From: an uncultured Opitutaceae bacterium
GTDB lineage: Bacteria > Verrucomicrobiota > Verrucomicrobiia > Opitutales > Opitutaceae
Length of the DNA: 64,000 nucleotides
Reading direction: 5' to 3'
Assembly (NCBI GenBank): GCA_951813085.1
Contig: OX638348.1
Location: forward strand, 4,039,627-4,103,626
Shown here: piece by piece, positions 44,712 to 54,586 of the stretch
Layout of the letters: each line of letters opens with the position of its first letter
How positions within the stretch are numbered: position 1 is the stretch's first letter
The notes under the pieces: generated by a model
What the model was told of the DNA's origin: nothing
The model's input: the letters and a program-made list of their open reading frames with translations, nothing else
Database searches by the model: none
Program-made: the position numbers and the translations under genes

Positions 44712-46130
44712 ATGGATACCATAGAAAGATTCGAGCAATTTGGGCAGGGCCATGTATTCCAATTCTGGGATTCCCTTAACGAGGAAGAGCGAACGTCGTT
44801 ATTGGAACAGGCTGAAGAAATTGACCTGAAGGAGCTAGCTGAACTGGTTAAGTCGCTCGTTGGAGGCGAAGGGACGCAGTCGGAAATCAACTACGATGCG
44901 CTTGAGCCAGCTCCCTACCAACCGATCCCCGACGACATCGAAAGCGATTCCCGTTGGCAGGAGGCCAAGCAGGTTGGAGAAGAAGCCCTTCGAGCGGTTC
45001 GCGTAGCTGCGTTTACCGTTGCTGGCGGCCAAGGGACCCGCCTCGGATTCAATGGCCCCAAAGGGACGTTCCCTATTTCACCTATCAAGAACAAGACGCT
45101 CTTTCAGCTGTTCGCGGAAAAGATACGGGCAGCTCAGGACCGCTATTCGAGCGCCATCCCATGGTTTATCATGACGAGCCATGTGAATCATGAAGCGACT
45201 GAGCGCTTCTTTCGTGAGAACGCTTCTTTCGGATTGAGCGAAAGCGATGTTACCTTCTTCCGGCAAGGACGGATGCCTGCGGTCGATTTTCAAGGAAAGA
45301 TTCTGTTGGAGTCCAACGGGAGCATAGCCATGAGTCCTGATGGGCATGGAGGGGCGCTCCGAGCGTTGTCTCGAAGCGGCGCCTTGGATGAAATGGAATC
45401 TAGAGGTATAGAATACTTAAGCTACTTCCAGGTGGACAATCCTCATGTCCAAGTGGTGGATCCCTACTTTATTGGATTCCATGCCCAGTCGAATACTTCA
45501 ATGTCTAGCAAGATGTTGCCGAAGGCATACGAGAAAGAGAAACTAGGCCACTTTTGCGTTTCTGGCGATAGATTGGAAGTAGTCGAGTATAGTGACATGC
45601 CGGATGAGCTAACGGCTCAGCGCGATGAGAATGGCCAACTTAGATTTATTGCAGGAAGCGTAGCAATTCATATTATATCCACAAAGTTTATACGAGAGGT
45701 TACGAGCGATGCCAGCGCGATTTCGCTACCGTTTCACAAAGCGATTAAGAAAATAGCGCATATTGATGATTCCGGGGAGCAAATTGTTCCTAATGAGCCG
45801 AATGGCGTGAAATTTGAAATGTTCGTATTCGATGCGTTACCCTTTGCGGGGGAACCTATGATCATTGAAACGACTCGATTGGGAGATTTTAGCCCTGTTA
45901 AGAATGCGGAAGGCGTGGACTCAGCAGAAAGCTGTCGAGCTGACCAGCAAAGGCTTTTCGCCCAGTGGCTGATGCAAAAAGGAGTCGAAGTGGAATCAGA
46001 TGAATTGGGTGTACCGATCAATAAGATTGAAATATCCCCATTGTTTGGATACAATTACGAGAGCTTTGCGGAATCATGGGAAAGAAGGGGCCCGGAATTC
46101 GACTTGTCGAAAGAAGCTTATATCGAATAG
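44712..46130 (+). CDS. UDPGP-family nucleotidyltransferase (UDP-GlcNAc/UDP-hexose pyrophosphorylase)
   Basis: A 472-aa enzyme of the eukaryotic-type UAP1/UGP family rather than the bacterial GalU or GlmU type. The nucleotide-binding signature is VAGGQGTRLGFNGPKGTFPI (from about residue 103), followed by FIMTSHVNHEATERFF, LSYFQVDNPHVQVVDPYFIG and VKFEMFVFDALPF. It makes a UDP-sugar from UTP and a sugar-1-phosphate. The motif set is nearest to UDP-N-acetylglucosamine pyrophosphorylases, but substrate cannot be fixed by eye. Full length and probably co-transcribed with the FtsB-like gene. Confidence 0.9.
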   Translation: MDTIERFEQFGQGHVFQFWDSLNEEERTSLLEQAEEIDLKELAELVKSLVGGEGTQSEINYDALEPAPYQPIPDDIESDSRWQEAKQVGEEALRAVRVAAFTVAGGQGTRLGFNGPKGTFPISPIKNKTLFQLFAEKIRAAQDRYSSAIPWFIMTSHVNHEATERFFRENASFGLSESDVTFFRQGRMPAVDFQGKILLESNGSIAMSPDGHGGALRALSRSGALDEMESRGIEYLSYFQVDNPHVQVVDPYFIGFHAQSNTSMSSKMLPKAYEKEKLGHFCVSGDRLEVVEYSDMPDELTAQRDENGQLRFIAGSVAIHIISTKFIREVTSDASAISLPFHKAIKKIAHIDDSGEQIVPNEPNGVKFEMFVFDALPFAGEPMIIETTRLGDFSPVKNAEGVDSAESCRADQQRLFAQWLMQKGVEVESDELGVPINKIEISPLFGYNYESFAESWERRGPEFDLSKEAYIE

Positions 46131-46253
46131 CGGGAGTCTCAGTTGCAGATTCACTGAAGATTAGCAAATATTGCGGGTTCAGCGCTTGCGCCGACATTGT
46201 ATTTGGCGAGTCTGTAGAGGGTGCCCCGAGGCGGCCTTGGTAAATGATCAGTA

Positions 46254-47867
46254 ATGGCGAATCTTGAGGCAGTGAGCGCATTGGTGGTGGAGTCAGACAA
46301 CTCCCGGGCCAAGAAAATTGCGGCTTTGCTGCAAGCGACAGATGAGCTATCAGTATCTTGCGTATTCGCCCACAGCTTGTCGATTGCCCAGGCTACGATG
46401 ACGGAAAAGTCGGTCGATATCGTATTCACTGGTCTCGAATTGTCTGATGCTCGAGGGCTAGATTCACTGGTCGCCTTCAACGAGAGTCGCTCAAGCGTTC
46501 CCGTGGTCGTCGTCGCCGAAGGGAATGAGCCAGATGCGGTATTGGACGCTGCTAGAAGCCTATCGGATGATTGCCTTTTCTGGGAAGGTCTTTGCGAGCA
46601 GGATATGGTGCAGTCTTTGAGGTACGCTATAGAGCGCCAGAAACTCTTGGAGGAGTTGCGATCTAAGCGAATGCAGAACGGACCCCAGCAAGAGTTCTTT
46701 CGAGGCATAGTCGAAAGAATTGATGAAGCGATATTCGTCGTCGCTCGAGATTCAGGCTCCTTGCTCTACGCAAATGAAACCGCCAAGCGTTGGTATGGAG
46801 CCAATATGGGGGAGGCTCTCGAAGATGTACTTGAGTATGACCTGCTGGAAGCGGACGAAGTGGAAATGGAGATTTCCTCGCGTCATGCTTCCGTGACGCG
46901 GGTGGAGCTCCGTTCCTTATCGGCGAAATGGGGCGATATCTCAGCCTGCATGATATCAATGCGCGACCTGTCTAAGCAGAAGCGGGCTGAGGAGGCGTTC
47001 TTGGCCTGCCAGCGCCGCTTGGACTACTCGATTCGTGAATCGGGATTCTGGTGGTGGAATCTAACGAATGACGATATATCGTTCAGCAAGTCGTTTCGTA
47101 ACTGTCTTGGATACGAAGATTGGGAATATCAAAATTCTGTCGCCTCATTCGAGGAGTCATTGCATCCTGAGGACCGGGAAGAGACGCTTGCTCGATTTCG
47201 GAGTTTTGGGGAGTTGCCGATTGTTGATTTTGAAATTAAGTTTAGGATACGGGCGAGCGATGGGCTCTACTTGCAAGCGCTGACAAAGGGTGGGCTCGTT
47301 TCGAACGCCACATCAGGAAGCGTTGTTTACGCTGGTTCTTTGATACGTACGAGCGTAAGCCGTGAGCGTTTTGATTTCGAACCGCAGCTTGAAGAGTCTG
47401 GAGTGGTCGCTGATCCATTGGGCGATAGCAGTTTGAACCCCTCAGATACTCCGGATCATGGCGTTGCATTGATTGTGGATGATGAAGAGGTTTTGCGCAA
47501 AGCGCTCGAATCGATTCTATCGTCCTATGGCTTCGAAACAATTGTTGCCTCGGATGGCCAGGAAGGGATTTCTCTTTACGAATCACACCATGATCGAGTT
47601 AAAATCATAATTCTCGACATGAATATGCCGCGAGTCGACGGAGGTAAAGTTTTTCAACGTATTCGGGAAGATGGGGATCGTATCCCCATAATCATGACAA
47701 GTGGGAATGACGACAAGCAAGCATTGCCTTTCGTTGAAGGCGAAGATAAGAACTGCGAATTCCTATTGAAGCCTTTCGGACTGGCTGAAGTAAAAGAAAT
47801 CGTCGAGCGGTATTTGGCTGCGAGTAAAGTCCCTGCTAAACCTGCTTCGACAGCGGGGACATCCTAG
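46254..47867 (+). CDS. PAS-receiver signalling protein without kinase domain
   Basis: A 537-aa protein. Residues ~1-125 are a receiver-like domain lacking the phospho-acceptor (VDIVFTGLELSD where DLVLLDLxLPD is usual). Residues ~150-245 and ~255-375 are PAS/PAC domains (AIFVVARDSGSLLYANETA; RLDYSIRESGFWWWNLTNDD, then the PAS_3-like SLHPEDREETLARF). Residues ~405-530 are a canonical receiver with IVDDEE, ILDMNMP (acceptor Asp), MTSG and LLKPFG. No histidine kinase or output domain is present, so it must relay or titrate phosphate from other proteins. Its TAG shares the palindrome CTAG with the stop of the convergent E2 gene. Confidence 0.85.
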   Translation: MANLEAVSALVVESDNSRAKKIAALLQATDELSVSCVFAHSLSIAQATMTEKSVDIVFTGLELSDARGLDSLVAFNESRSSVPVVVVAEGNEPDAVLDAARSLSDDCLFWEGLCEQDMVQSLRYAIERQKLLEELRSKRMQNGPQQEFFRGIVERIDEAIFVVARDSGSLLYANETAKRWYGANMGEALEDVLEYDLLEADEVEMEISSRHASVTRVELRSLSAKWGDISACMISMRDLSKQKRAEEAFLACQRRLDYSIRESGFWWWNLTNDDISFSKSFRNCLGYEDWEYQNSVASFEESLHPEDREETLARFRSFGELPIVDFEIKFRIRASDGLYLQALTKGGLVSNATSGSVVYAGSLIRTSVSRERFDFEPQLEESGVVADPLGDSSLNPSDTPDHGVALIVDDEEVLRKALESILSSYGFETIVASDGQEGISLYESHHDRVKIIILDMNMPRVDGGKVFQRIREDGDRIPIIMTSGNDDKQALPFVEGEDKNCEFLLKPFGLAEVKEIVERYLAASKVPAKPASTAGTS

Positions 47868-49138
47868 AGGAAGATCAATGCGGGATGTTCCAGTATCTTT
47901 TTTAGAGCCTGGATATACTCAGCTCCGACTGCGCCGTCGACTACGCGGTGATCGCAGCTTAGGCCGATCTTCATTATTTGCCCAACTTCGATATTTCCGC
48001 TTTCCCGTACAACGGGACGTGCGAACGTAGCGCCTACCGAAAGTATGCCGGCATTGGGCGTATTGATTATGCCGTAGAATACGGACACTCCATACATGCC
48101 GAGATTGGTAACGGTGAACGTGCTCCCCGACATTTCATTGGGAGAGAGTTTTTTAGATCTCGCTTTGGCGATGAGCGCTTTCGCTTCGACGGCGATTGTC
48201 TTTAGCGATTTCGCATCTGCGTTCTTAATAACAGGGGTAAGGAGGCCATCTTCTATTGCTACACCGAAGGCGATGTCCACTGAGCTGTGCTGCTTTATAG
48301 ACGTTCGAGCCCAAGAGCGATTCATGGCGGGCACGCGCCTCAATGCTTCGGTCGCTGCCTTGAGAATAAAGTCGTTTACGGAAAGCTTTACGCCTCCCTC
48401 CTCGGGTGTTAGCTCGGCCAGTTCCGCATTGAGTTGCTTCCGCAATTCAAGAAGGCCTCCCACGTCGATTTCCGACTCGAGGTAAAAATGAGGGGCCTCG
48501 CGTTTACTTTCTTGGAGGCGTTCAGCAATAATCGCTCGCATCTGAGAAAGGGGTACCTCTTCAGCTTTTGCGATACCTGCGCCGGAGCCGGCGCTTGCGG
48601 GCGCTGTGCCGCGCGTTACCGCTGCGCCTTCAAGGTCTTTCTTAACGATTCTACCGTTGGGGCCGGAACCAGAAATTTGGACCAGGTCGATGCCTTGTTG
48701 CGCTGCGAGCTTTCTTGCAAGAGGGGAGGCCTTGATTCGTTCGCTTGAAGGCTTTGCGGGATCGGATTCGGTCGAGGCTGGCGCGGGTGGGTGAGAAGAA
48801 TCGGAATCTGCAGATTCTTTGGTTGGCTCTGAATCGGGTTCGACTTTTTCCTCTGATTCGTCTGCGGGCGCGGGGCTCGCTTCAATCTCGACCGATTCAC
48901 CTGCTTCGCCGATCGCTGCGATAGGTGAACCCACCGGGACTTGGGCTCCCGTTGCCGCGATTTGCTTTAAGAGCACACCTTCTTCAAAGGCTTCAAGCTC
49001 CATGGTCGCCTTGTCTGTTTCGATCTCGGCGATAACATCGCCGGACTCTATTGTGGCGCCTTCGTTTTTCAGCCAATTCGCGACAGTACCTACTGTCATG
49101 GTATCGCTGAGTTTGGGCATATCGATTATGGTAGCCAT
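47864..49138 (-). CDS. pdhC: Pyruvate dehydrogenase E2 (dihydrolipoamide acetyltransferase)
   Basis: A 424-aa E2. N-terminal lipoyl domain with ETDKATMELEAFEEG (Lys is the lipoylation site), an acidic Pro/Ser/Glu linker, a peripheral-subunit-binding domain (IKASPLARKLAAQQGIDLVQI), and a catalytic acyltransferase domain ending GLSCDHRVVDGAVGAEYI with the active His and Asp. It passes acetyl groups from E1 to CoA. The gene is last in the E1alpha-E1beta-E2 cluster (26-46 bp gaps). The E3 gene is not in the window. Its lipoyl and PSBD sequences differ clearly from those of the KAS fusion protein, so that protein is not a recent copy. Confidence 0.95.
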   Translation of the reverse strand: MATIIDMPKLSDTMTVGTVANWLKNEGATIESGDVIAEIETDKATMELEAFEEGVLLKQIAATGAQVPVGSPIAAIGEAGESVEIEASPAPADESEEKVEPDSEPTKESADSDSSHPPAPASTESDPAKPSSERIKASPLARKLAAQQGIDLVQISGSGPNGRIVKKDLEGAAVTRGTAPASAGSGAGIAKAEEVPLSQMRAIIAERLQESKREAPHFYLESEIDVGGLLELRKQLNAELAELTPEEGGVKLSVNDFILKAATEALRRVPAMNRSWARTSIKQHSSVDIAFGVAIEDGLLTPVIKNADAKSLKTIAVEAKALIAKARSKKLSPNEMSGSTFTVTNLGMYGVSVFYGIINTPNAGILSVGATFARPVVRESGNIEVGQIMKIGLSCDHRVVDGAVGAEYIQALKKILEHPALIFL

Positions 49139-49184
49139 GATAAATTAGATTGGTTCGTTCCTTAGATTGTTCTTTGCGTAATCG

Positions 49185-50159
49185 TCAGCAGATTTCCAAT
49201 ACTTTCTTAACTACGACGTTGGGTTTTGGGAGCTGCGCTTCCTCTAGAGGAGGGCTGTAGACTGCCGGGGCGTCGATGGCGGAAACACGTTGCACAGGAG
49301 CATCCAGGTAATCGAATGCGTGGGCTTGAATTAGATAGGCGATTTGCGCATCGACTCCGCAAAACGGCTTGTTCTCTTCTACAAGCACGGCTCGATTCGT
49401 TTTCTTCACGGAATTCAATAGGGTCTCCTCGTCGAGGGGCCGGATTGAGCGCAGGTCCACTACTTCGGCGTCGATCGAGTGTTCCGATTTCAGGATGTTT
49501 GCGGCTTCCAAGCAGACCAGCACTGAAGGACCATGGGCGATAAGCGAAATGTCAGAGCCTTCGCGTTTAACATCCGCCTTGCCAAGCGGTATGACGTAGT
49601 CTTCCTCCGGAACCTCTCCAACATCGTTGTACATGATGGTGCTTTCCATGACGTATACGGGGTCGTTGTCGCGAATGGCAGCTTTGAGGAGTCCTTTGGC
49701 GTCGTATGGAGATGCTGGGCAGACAACCTTAAGGCCGGGTGTATTAGCTATGAAATTTTCGGGCGTATGCGAATGAGTGGCTCCTACTCCGGTACCGCCG
49801 TTGGCCGGGCCGCGTATTACGACAGGGACATTGATTTTTCCTCCGGACATGTACCGTACACTCGCCGCGTTGTTGATGATTTGGTCCCAAGCAACGTAGG
49901 CGAAACTCCAGAACATAAGTTCCATGACAGGACGTATCCCAAGCATGGATGCGCCGATTCCCATGCCTATGAATCCCGCTTCGCTGATGGGAGCGTCGAC
50001 GATTCGCTTTGGGCCAAATTGCTTTAGCAATCCTTCTGTGACTTTGTAGGCCCCATTGTACTCCGCGACTTCTTCGCCAATAATGACGACGTTATCGTCT
50101 CGCTGGAGTTCTTCAATCATTGCGTCTTTCAACGCTTGTCGGTAGCTGATTTCTGGCAT
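49185..50159 (-). CDS. pdhB: Pyruvate dehydrogenase E1 beta subunit
   Basis: A 324-aa transketolase-like subunit. ISYRQALKDAMIEELQRDD, then VVIIGEEVAEYNGAYKVTEGLL with the cofactor Glu, RIVDAPISEAGFIGMGIGASM, and the C-terminal VEENKPFCGVDAQIAYLI. With E1alpha it forms the thiamine-diphosphate heterotetramer that decarboxylates pyruvate and reductively acetylates the E2 lipoyl group. Length and gene order are standard. Confidence 0.95.
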   Translation of the reverse strand: MPEISYRQALKDAMIEELQRDDNVVIIGEEVAEYNGAYKVTEGLLKQFGPKRIVDAPISEAGFIGMGIGASMLGIRPVMELMFWSFAYVAWDQIINNAASVRYMSGGKINVPVVIRGPANGGTGVGATHSHTPENFIANTPGLKVVCPASPYDAKGLLKAAIRDNDPVYVMESTIMYNDVGEVPEEDYVIPLGKADVKREGSDISLIAHGPSVLVCLEAANILKSEHSIDAEVVDLRSIRPLDEETLLNSVKKTNRAVLVEENKPFCGVDAQIAYLIQAHAFDYLDAPVQRVSAIDAPAVYSPPLEEAQLPKPNVVVKKVLEIC

Positions 50160-50199
50160 GTTCGTTCGCTAAAATTTGTATCGAATATTAAGGTACCGA

Positions 50200-51315
50200 T
50201 TAGTCATTAAAGAATATGCGCCCTTGGGATAACTTTTCATCTGGATTGTCTTCTTCCCAGTAAACGTCTTTCACGATATCTTCTTCTTTCGGGAAGCCGC
50301 TCTCTTCCGCGAATTTCGCGGACTGCTCGGCCTCGGCCTTTGCCGCCAGATCAATTTCCTTCACTTGCTCCTCGTTCAGCAGCTTGGATTTCAAGACGAA
50401 TTCCCTGTAGAGCGTGATGGGGTCATGATTCTTGCGATAGTCGTCAATCTCTTCCTTGGTGCGGTATTTCTTATGGTTCGCATCGGCAATCGAGTGCCCT
50501 TGGTAGCGATACGTATGTATTTCGAGAAGAGAGGGCTTGGATTCCGATCGGGCGAGGTCCATCGCTTTCTTGACGCCTTCCCGAATATCGAAAATCGATT
50601 CTCCATTTATTTTCGCCCAGTTCATGTTGTATCCTTCTGCTCGAGCGGCAAGCCCGACTTCGGGATGCACGCTGGACCGTTCCTGGGACGTTCCCATCGA
50701 GTAACCATTGTTTTCGATTATGTATACGACGGGCAAATTCCAAAGGGATGCGATATTGAGGGACTCGTGGAATGCGCCTTGATTGATCGCGCCGTCTCCG
50801 AGAAAGCATAGAGTGCATCCTTTCTTTTCTTGATATTTGAGCGCGTACGCCAGTCCTGCTCCAAGCGGGGTTTGCCCTGCTACGATGCCATGCCCTCCCC
50901 AAAATCGCTTCGATGGATCGAAGTAGTGCATGGATCCTCCTTTGCCTTTCGAGCAACCCGTCTCTTTGCCTAGAAGCTCCGCCATGCACTCGTCCATGGA
51001 CATCCCTACCGCCAGGGCGTGTCCATGATCGCGATACGCGGTAATGACATGGTCATTCTCTTTCATTAAGGAGATGCAACCCACGGCTATGGACTCCTGG
51101 CCAATGTACAGATGCAGGAAACCCGCTATCTTGCCTTGCTGATACGCTCTCAATGACCTTTCCTCGAATCGGCGAATTCGAATCATGTCGCGGTAAAATC
51201 CGACTAGCTCCTCATCGGTTAACCCGGCGTTAGCGGGCGTCTTCGCTTCTTTGGACAGATTTGCCTTAGCAGGCTTTCGTCGACCAGGTTTCTTGGTTGC
51301 GGTAGTGTTTGTCAC
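50200..51315 (-). CDS. pdhA: Pyruvate dehydrogenase E1 alpha subunit
   Basis: A 371-aa subunit with a ~30-residue basic N-terminal extension (KKPGRRKPAKANLSKEAKT). Core motifs are MIRIRRFEERSLRAYQQGKI, HLYIGQESIAVG, and the thiamine-diphosphate signature GDGAINQGAFHESLNIASLW ending in IIENNGYSMGTS. The phosphorylation-loop-like HSIADANHKKYRTKEEI is also present. It is the first gene of the E1alpha-E1beta-E2 cluster, about 100 bp downstream of the Nudix gene. Substrate pyruvate rather than a branched oxoacid is inferred from motif similarity. Confidence 0.95.
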   Translation of the reverse strand: MTNTTATKKPGRRKPAKANLSKEAKTPANAGLTDEELVGFYRDMIRIRRFEERSLRAYQQGKIAGFLHLYIGQESIAVGCISLMKENDHVITAYRDHGHALAVGMSMDECMAELLGKETGCSKGKGGSMHYFDPSKRFWGGHGIVAGQTPLGAGLAYALKYQEKKGCTLCFLGDGAINQGAFHESLNIASLWNLPVVYIIENNGYSMGTSQERSSVHPEVGLAARAEGYNMNWAKINGESIFDIREGVKKAMDLARSESKPSLLEIHTYRYQGHSIADANHKKYRTKEEIDDYRKNHDPITLYREFVLKSKLLNEEQVKEIDLAAKAEAEQSAKFAEESGFPKEEDIVKDVYWEEDNPDEKLSQGRIFFND

Positions 51316-51416
51316 GGAATTGCTTATTTCGGATTTGAGGGGAAGATTGATGCTATATTTCTTAAATGATCAAGGTCATACCGTTCCTGAGGAAATATTG
51401 AGCAGCGGTTGCTCTT

Positions 51417-51947
51417 CTAGGTCTTGCTTTTATGGGAGCCGATTACTTGTTCGATTACGATTTCAAGCGGTTGTCCGGGCGAGCAATCAGCCCTGGCGGA
51501 GACGAATCCATCGCGGTACTGGTCGTAGATCGCCCACAGGCCTTGTTGATCCGTTTCGGGGATCGGGAGAGCGTTGATGGCGTCTCTAGAGAAGAATCCA
51601 AACGGGCCCTCATCGATCGATTCCGGAAGCGCATCCAAGGGCTGCTTGCATTCGAATAGGAACATTAGCCAATGGGTGTTTCCTTCGTAGGCCTTTTCCG
51701 CGATCATGCAAAACAGGTGGAGGTCGGATACGCTTATGCTCAATCCTACCTCTTCACGAGTCTCGCGAATAGCGCATTCGTAGGGGGACTCGCCGCTTTC
51801 CATTTCAAGTTTTCCGCCAATTGGGCTCCATAGACCTTGATTTGGCGACTTGATGCGTTGGAGCATCAAGAAGTGGCCCTCTTTGTTTCGTATGAATACG
51901 AGTACGCTGATTTTGTACTTCATGGCGAATTGAACGCGTTTAGGCAT
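51417..51947 (-). CDS. Nudix hydrolase
   Basis: A 176-aa protein (or 168 aa from the second Met, MKYKISVLVFIRNKEG). The Nudix box is SPIGGKLEMESGESPYECAI then RETREEVGL. The REUxEExGU part is perfect, and the G-to-E spacing is two residues longer than the textbook box, as in one subgroup of 8-oxo-dGTPase-like/NTP hydrolases. It hydrolyses a nucleoside diphosphate linked to another moiety. The substrate cannot be read from sequence. It is upstream of pdhA on the same strand. Confidence 0.88.
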   Translation of the reverse strand: MPKRVQFAMKYKISVLVFIRNKEGHFLMLQRIKSPNQGLWSPIGGKLEMESGESPYECAIRETREEVGLSISVSDLHLFCMIAEKAYEGNTHWLMFLFECKQPLDALPESIDEGPFGFFSRDAINALPIPETDQQGLWAIYDQYRDGFVSARADCSPGQPLEIVIEQVIGSHKSKT

Positions 51948-52049
51948 TGGAAGGCGGGATGCGGGTCAAGCCGAAAGCGGATTGTGTAAAAAGTAGCCTC
52001 CGGGGCGCAAAGACTTGCCGGGAATCGCCGGTAACTCTATGGGTTGATA

Positions 52050-52640
52050 ATGTGCCAACTGTCTTTGTTTGCAGCGATTGCCGCCTTGTTGCTGGGAATC
52101 CCTTTAGGAGTCTCTTCCGTAGGGGTGAGAGAAGTTGAGTTTACGCGTCTCGATAGCGGGTCGAGATCGGGCGATTGGCTCGAGCTGGACGTCCGTCGCG
52201 ACGCTAGTGATGCGACGCGCGTGAATCCAGACTTCATTGATGATCTTGAAATTAGCGTGATGCTGGGGTTCGAAAGGGGAGGATCCGCTAGGGACGGTTT
52301 CGATTTCTTCCGGTCGAAAGCGGAGCTGGTCTCTCTCAAGGAGGGGCGGCATTTCGTGCGATTTTATCTTCCTCCGGAAATCGTCGAGCGCAACCAAGTA
52401 CGCAGCGAGCCCCATTCCTTCCTGATCCGGCTCGCGCGTTCGGGGCGCGTGGTGTCTGAAAGCGTGTCCCGCCAGCTGGAAAGACCGCAGGTACGCGACA
52501 GCTTCTTAGCTCGAATTGACGCTAAAGCCGCTCGAAACGATGGCGTATTGCTGCCCCAATTCAAGTCGCCCTTTTATCTTTCCTATCCTCGTGAAACGCC
52601 TACGTTTCGAGACTCCGATCTGCCGCTTACGACTCAGTGA
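52050..52640 (+). CDS. Pilus-associated periplasmic protein (Amuc_1102-like)
   Basis: About 196 aa with a signal peptide (MCQLSLFAAIAALLLGIPLGVSS) and a mature beta-rich region (VGVREVEFTRLDSGSRSGDW, LEISVMLGFERG, KEGRHFVRFYLPPEIVERNQV). The layout and the position directly upstream of a pilM-like gene match Amuc_1102 of Akkermansia, described as a pilus-associated immunoglobulin-like protein. A TTG at 52044 is an alternative start. It is the only intact gene of the five-gene cluster. With its partners broken it may be on the way to loss. Confidence 0.6.
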   Translation: MCQLSLFAAIAALLLGIPLGVSSVGVREVEFTRLDSGSRSGDWLELDVRRDASDATRVNPDFIDDLEISVMLGFERGGSARDGFDFFRSKAELVSLKEGRHFVRFYLPPEIVERNQVRSEPHSFLIRLARSGRVVSESVSRQLERPQVRDSFLARIDAKAARNDGVLLPQFKSPFYLSYPRETPTFRDSDLPLTTQ

Positions 52641-52885
52641 GTTTACGCAATCTGCGGTTTAGTTGGGAAAAGTGGAAAATTGGGCGTATGCAGGTGAACA
52701 ATTTCGCGATTCGGACTGTCTGGTGAAGTCTTCTGCTCCCTATTTGGAAGCGTATGCCGCAAATTGAAACATTTTCGAAAAAAATAGGGGTTATCCTGCT
52801 TTCATATTCAGTGTAAACGCTTGAATAATAGCCGTTTTTTCTTGTACCTCAGGCGTGCTTTTCAAAAAATAGTAAAGATCAATTA

Positions 52886-54581
52886 ATGAGACCTCCTCAG
52901 TACCTAGTTGTAAGCTGTGGCTCGAGCCACATCGCCGCCGTGCATTTGTCGATGCATATCCAGCGGACGATGCGAGCTGCTCAACTACTGGAGGCAAGAT
53001 CTTGAGCATTCCCTTAGCGAGCCGCTCTTGTGGCTTAAGTCTGTCTCTGACTCCTTTGACGACATCCGTTCCCGTTTCAAGGGAGATATGCCAGTTGGCT
53101 ACTCCTTGCCAGGGAATCTCGTGCTGACGAAATACCTGAAGATCCCGCAGACACCTCTCAAGAAGCGGGGCAAGATCGTCGCATTCGAGGCGAGGCAGAA
53201 TATCCCCTATCCTATAGGGGAAGTCGCTTGGGATGATTTCCTTATCGACGAGGACGATCTGGATTTCGAGACGGTCATAGCGGCTTCGAAGACAGAGCTG
53301 GTAGAATCACTTTCGCTTTACGGCAAGCAGGCGAAGATGGATCCGGATCTGATCGAGCCTGCATTCGTAGGGCTGATAAACGCATTTCGATTTAACGAGC
53401 CCCAGGCAGTGGGCTGCTCGCTGCTTCTTTCGATTGGCGCGAAATCCACGGATATCATTTTATTCAATGGCGCTAAGTTCTACTCACGAAATGTTTCACT
53501 AGGGGGCAATACCTTGACCCAGGAGATTCGAGGAGCCTTGGATCTGCCGTTCGAAGATGCGGAAAAGATCAAGCGTTCAGCGGTTGCTGACGAGCCCCTG
53601 CCTGCAGGAGAGCGTATCGCTTTCAAGCAGGCCTAGGATAATTTCGTTAAGCGATTGAGTACGGAGGTTAGCCGGACACTCGCGATATATAAGAACCATG
53701 GATACGAGGAGAGGCCCGTGAGGTGCTTGCTCACTGGGGGAGGGAATATTCTGTCGAATTTCGAATCCGAGTTGCAAGCGGCGATCAACGTGCCCGTTAG
53801 CCGATTTGATCCTTTGAAAGAAGTGCGACCCGCTACGAGCTGTCCGCAAGATAATTTGGATTCGGACAAGGTATTCCTGGCGGAGGCAATGGGAATCGCG
53901 ATTGGGCGATTTTTGCCTGATTCAACGCAAATCAACTTGTTGCCTAGAAGCATACTTTGGCAGCGACGATTTCGAAAACAGCAGCCGTACTACCTGTTTG
54001 CGGGCCTAGTTGCCTGCGCTGCGATTGCTTTGCCATTGGTCAATACCAAGATCGCGGTTCAAAGATACGAAGAGGAAATTCAGAATTTGGATACTAAGAT
54101 TCAACCTTTGCGGGAATTGAATACACGTATCAATGAAAGGATAGAGGAAATTGAATCGCTACGTTCGGTGATTGGGGAAGCGTCTGAAATCGCTCAATCG
54201 CGCTCGAACTGGATGCTTTTCTTGAACGATATCCAGAACCGACTCGATCAGGTCGAGGATGTTTGGCTGGACAAGATTGAAGTAGCTCGCTCCATACCGG
54301 TCGTGTCCAGCTCGTCGAATCGATTCAACGCGACGCGAACGGATTCCGCTTCAGATAAGGAAGAAAACACTCGGCTCCACCTCGAAGGTCGCCTGTTGGA
54401 TGTGGCCAATCCACTGTCCACAGTGAGTCAGGAATCAAACCGACGCGTGTCTGAGTTATTGGATAGTTTTGCCTCGTCCGACTTTGTGGAGCGCTTGGAA
54501 GATGAGCGATTCGACAACAATGTACCCGGCATTTTGAAATTTAACTTCACCCTGGTCGTGGATTCAACCCGACCCCTTTAG
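52886..54581 (+). pseudogene. PilM/PilN-like pilus assembly protein (Amuc_1101-like), broken
   Basis: The true N-terminus is at ATG 52886 (MRPPQYLVVSCGSSHIAAVH), an actin-like PilM start. The frame is lost near 53000 and resumes with LEHSLSEPLLWLKSVSD. The PilM core continues (YSLPGNLVLTKYLKIPQ, FEARQNIPYPIGEVAWD, LLLSIGAKSTDIILF) to an in-frame amber codon at 53634-53636, after which the same frame goes on DNFVKRLSTEVSRTL and RCLLTGGGNILSNF. The C-terminal third is PilN-like, with a membrane helix (YYLFAGLVACAAIALPLV) and coiled coil. One frameshift plus one nonsense codon make it a pseudogene. Intact, it would form the cytoplasmic/inner-membrane platform of the secretin machine. Confidence 0.8.
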
Positions 54582-54586
54582 TATCG

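Noticed and set aside
50471-50989. 172-aa minus-strand ORF overlapping pdhA
   Set aside because: Same strand but another frame of pdhA; Arg/Ser-rich with no motif, while pdhA is complete with its cofactor motif.
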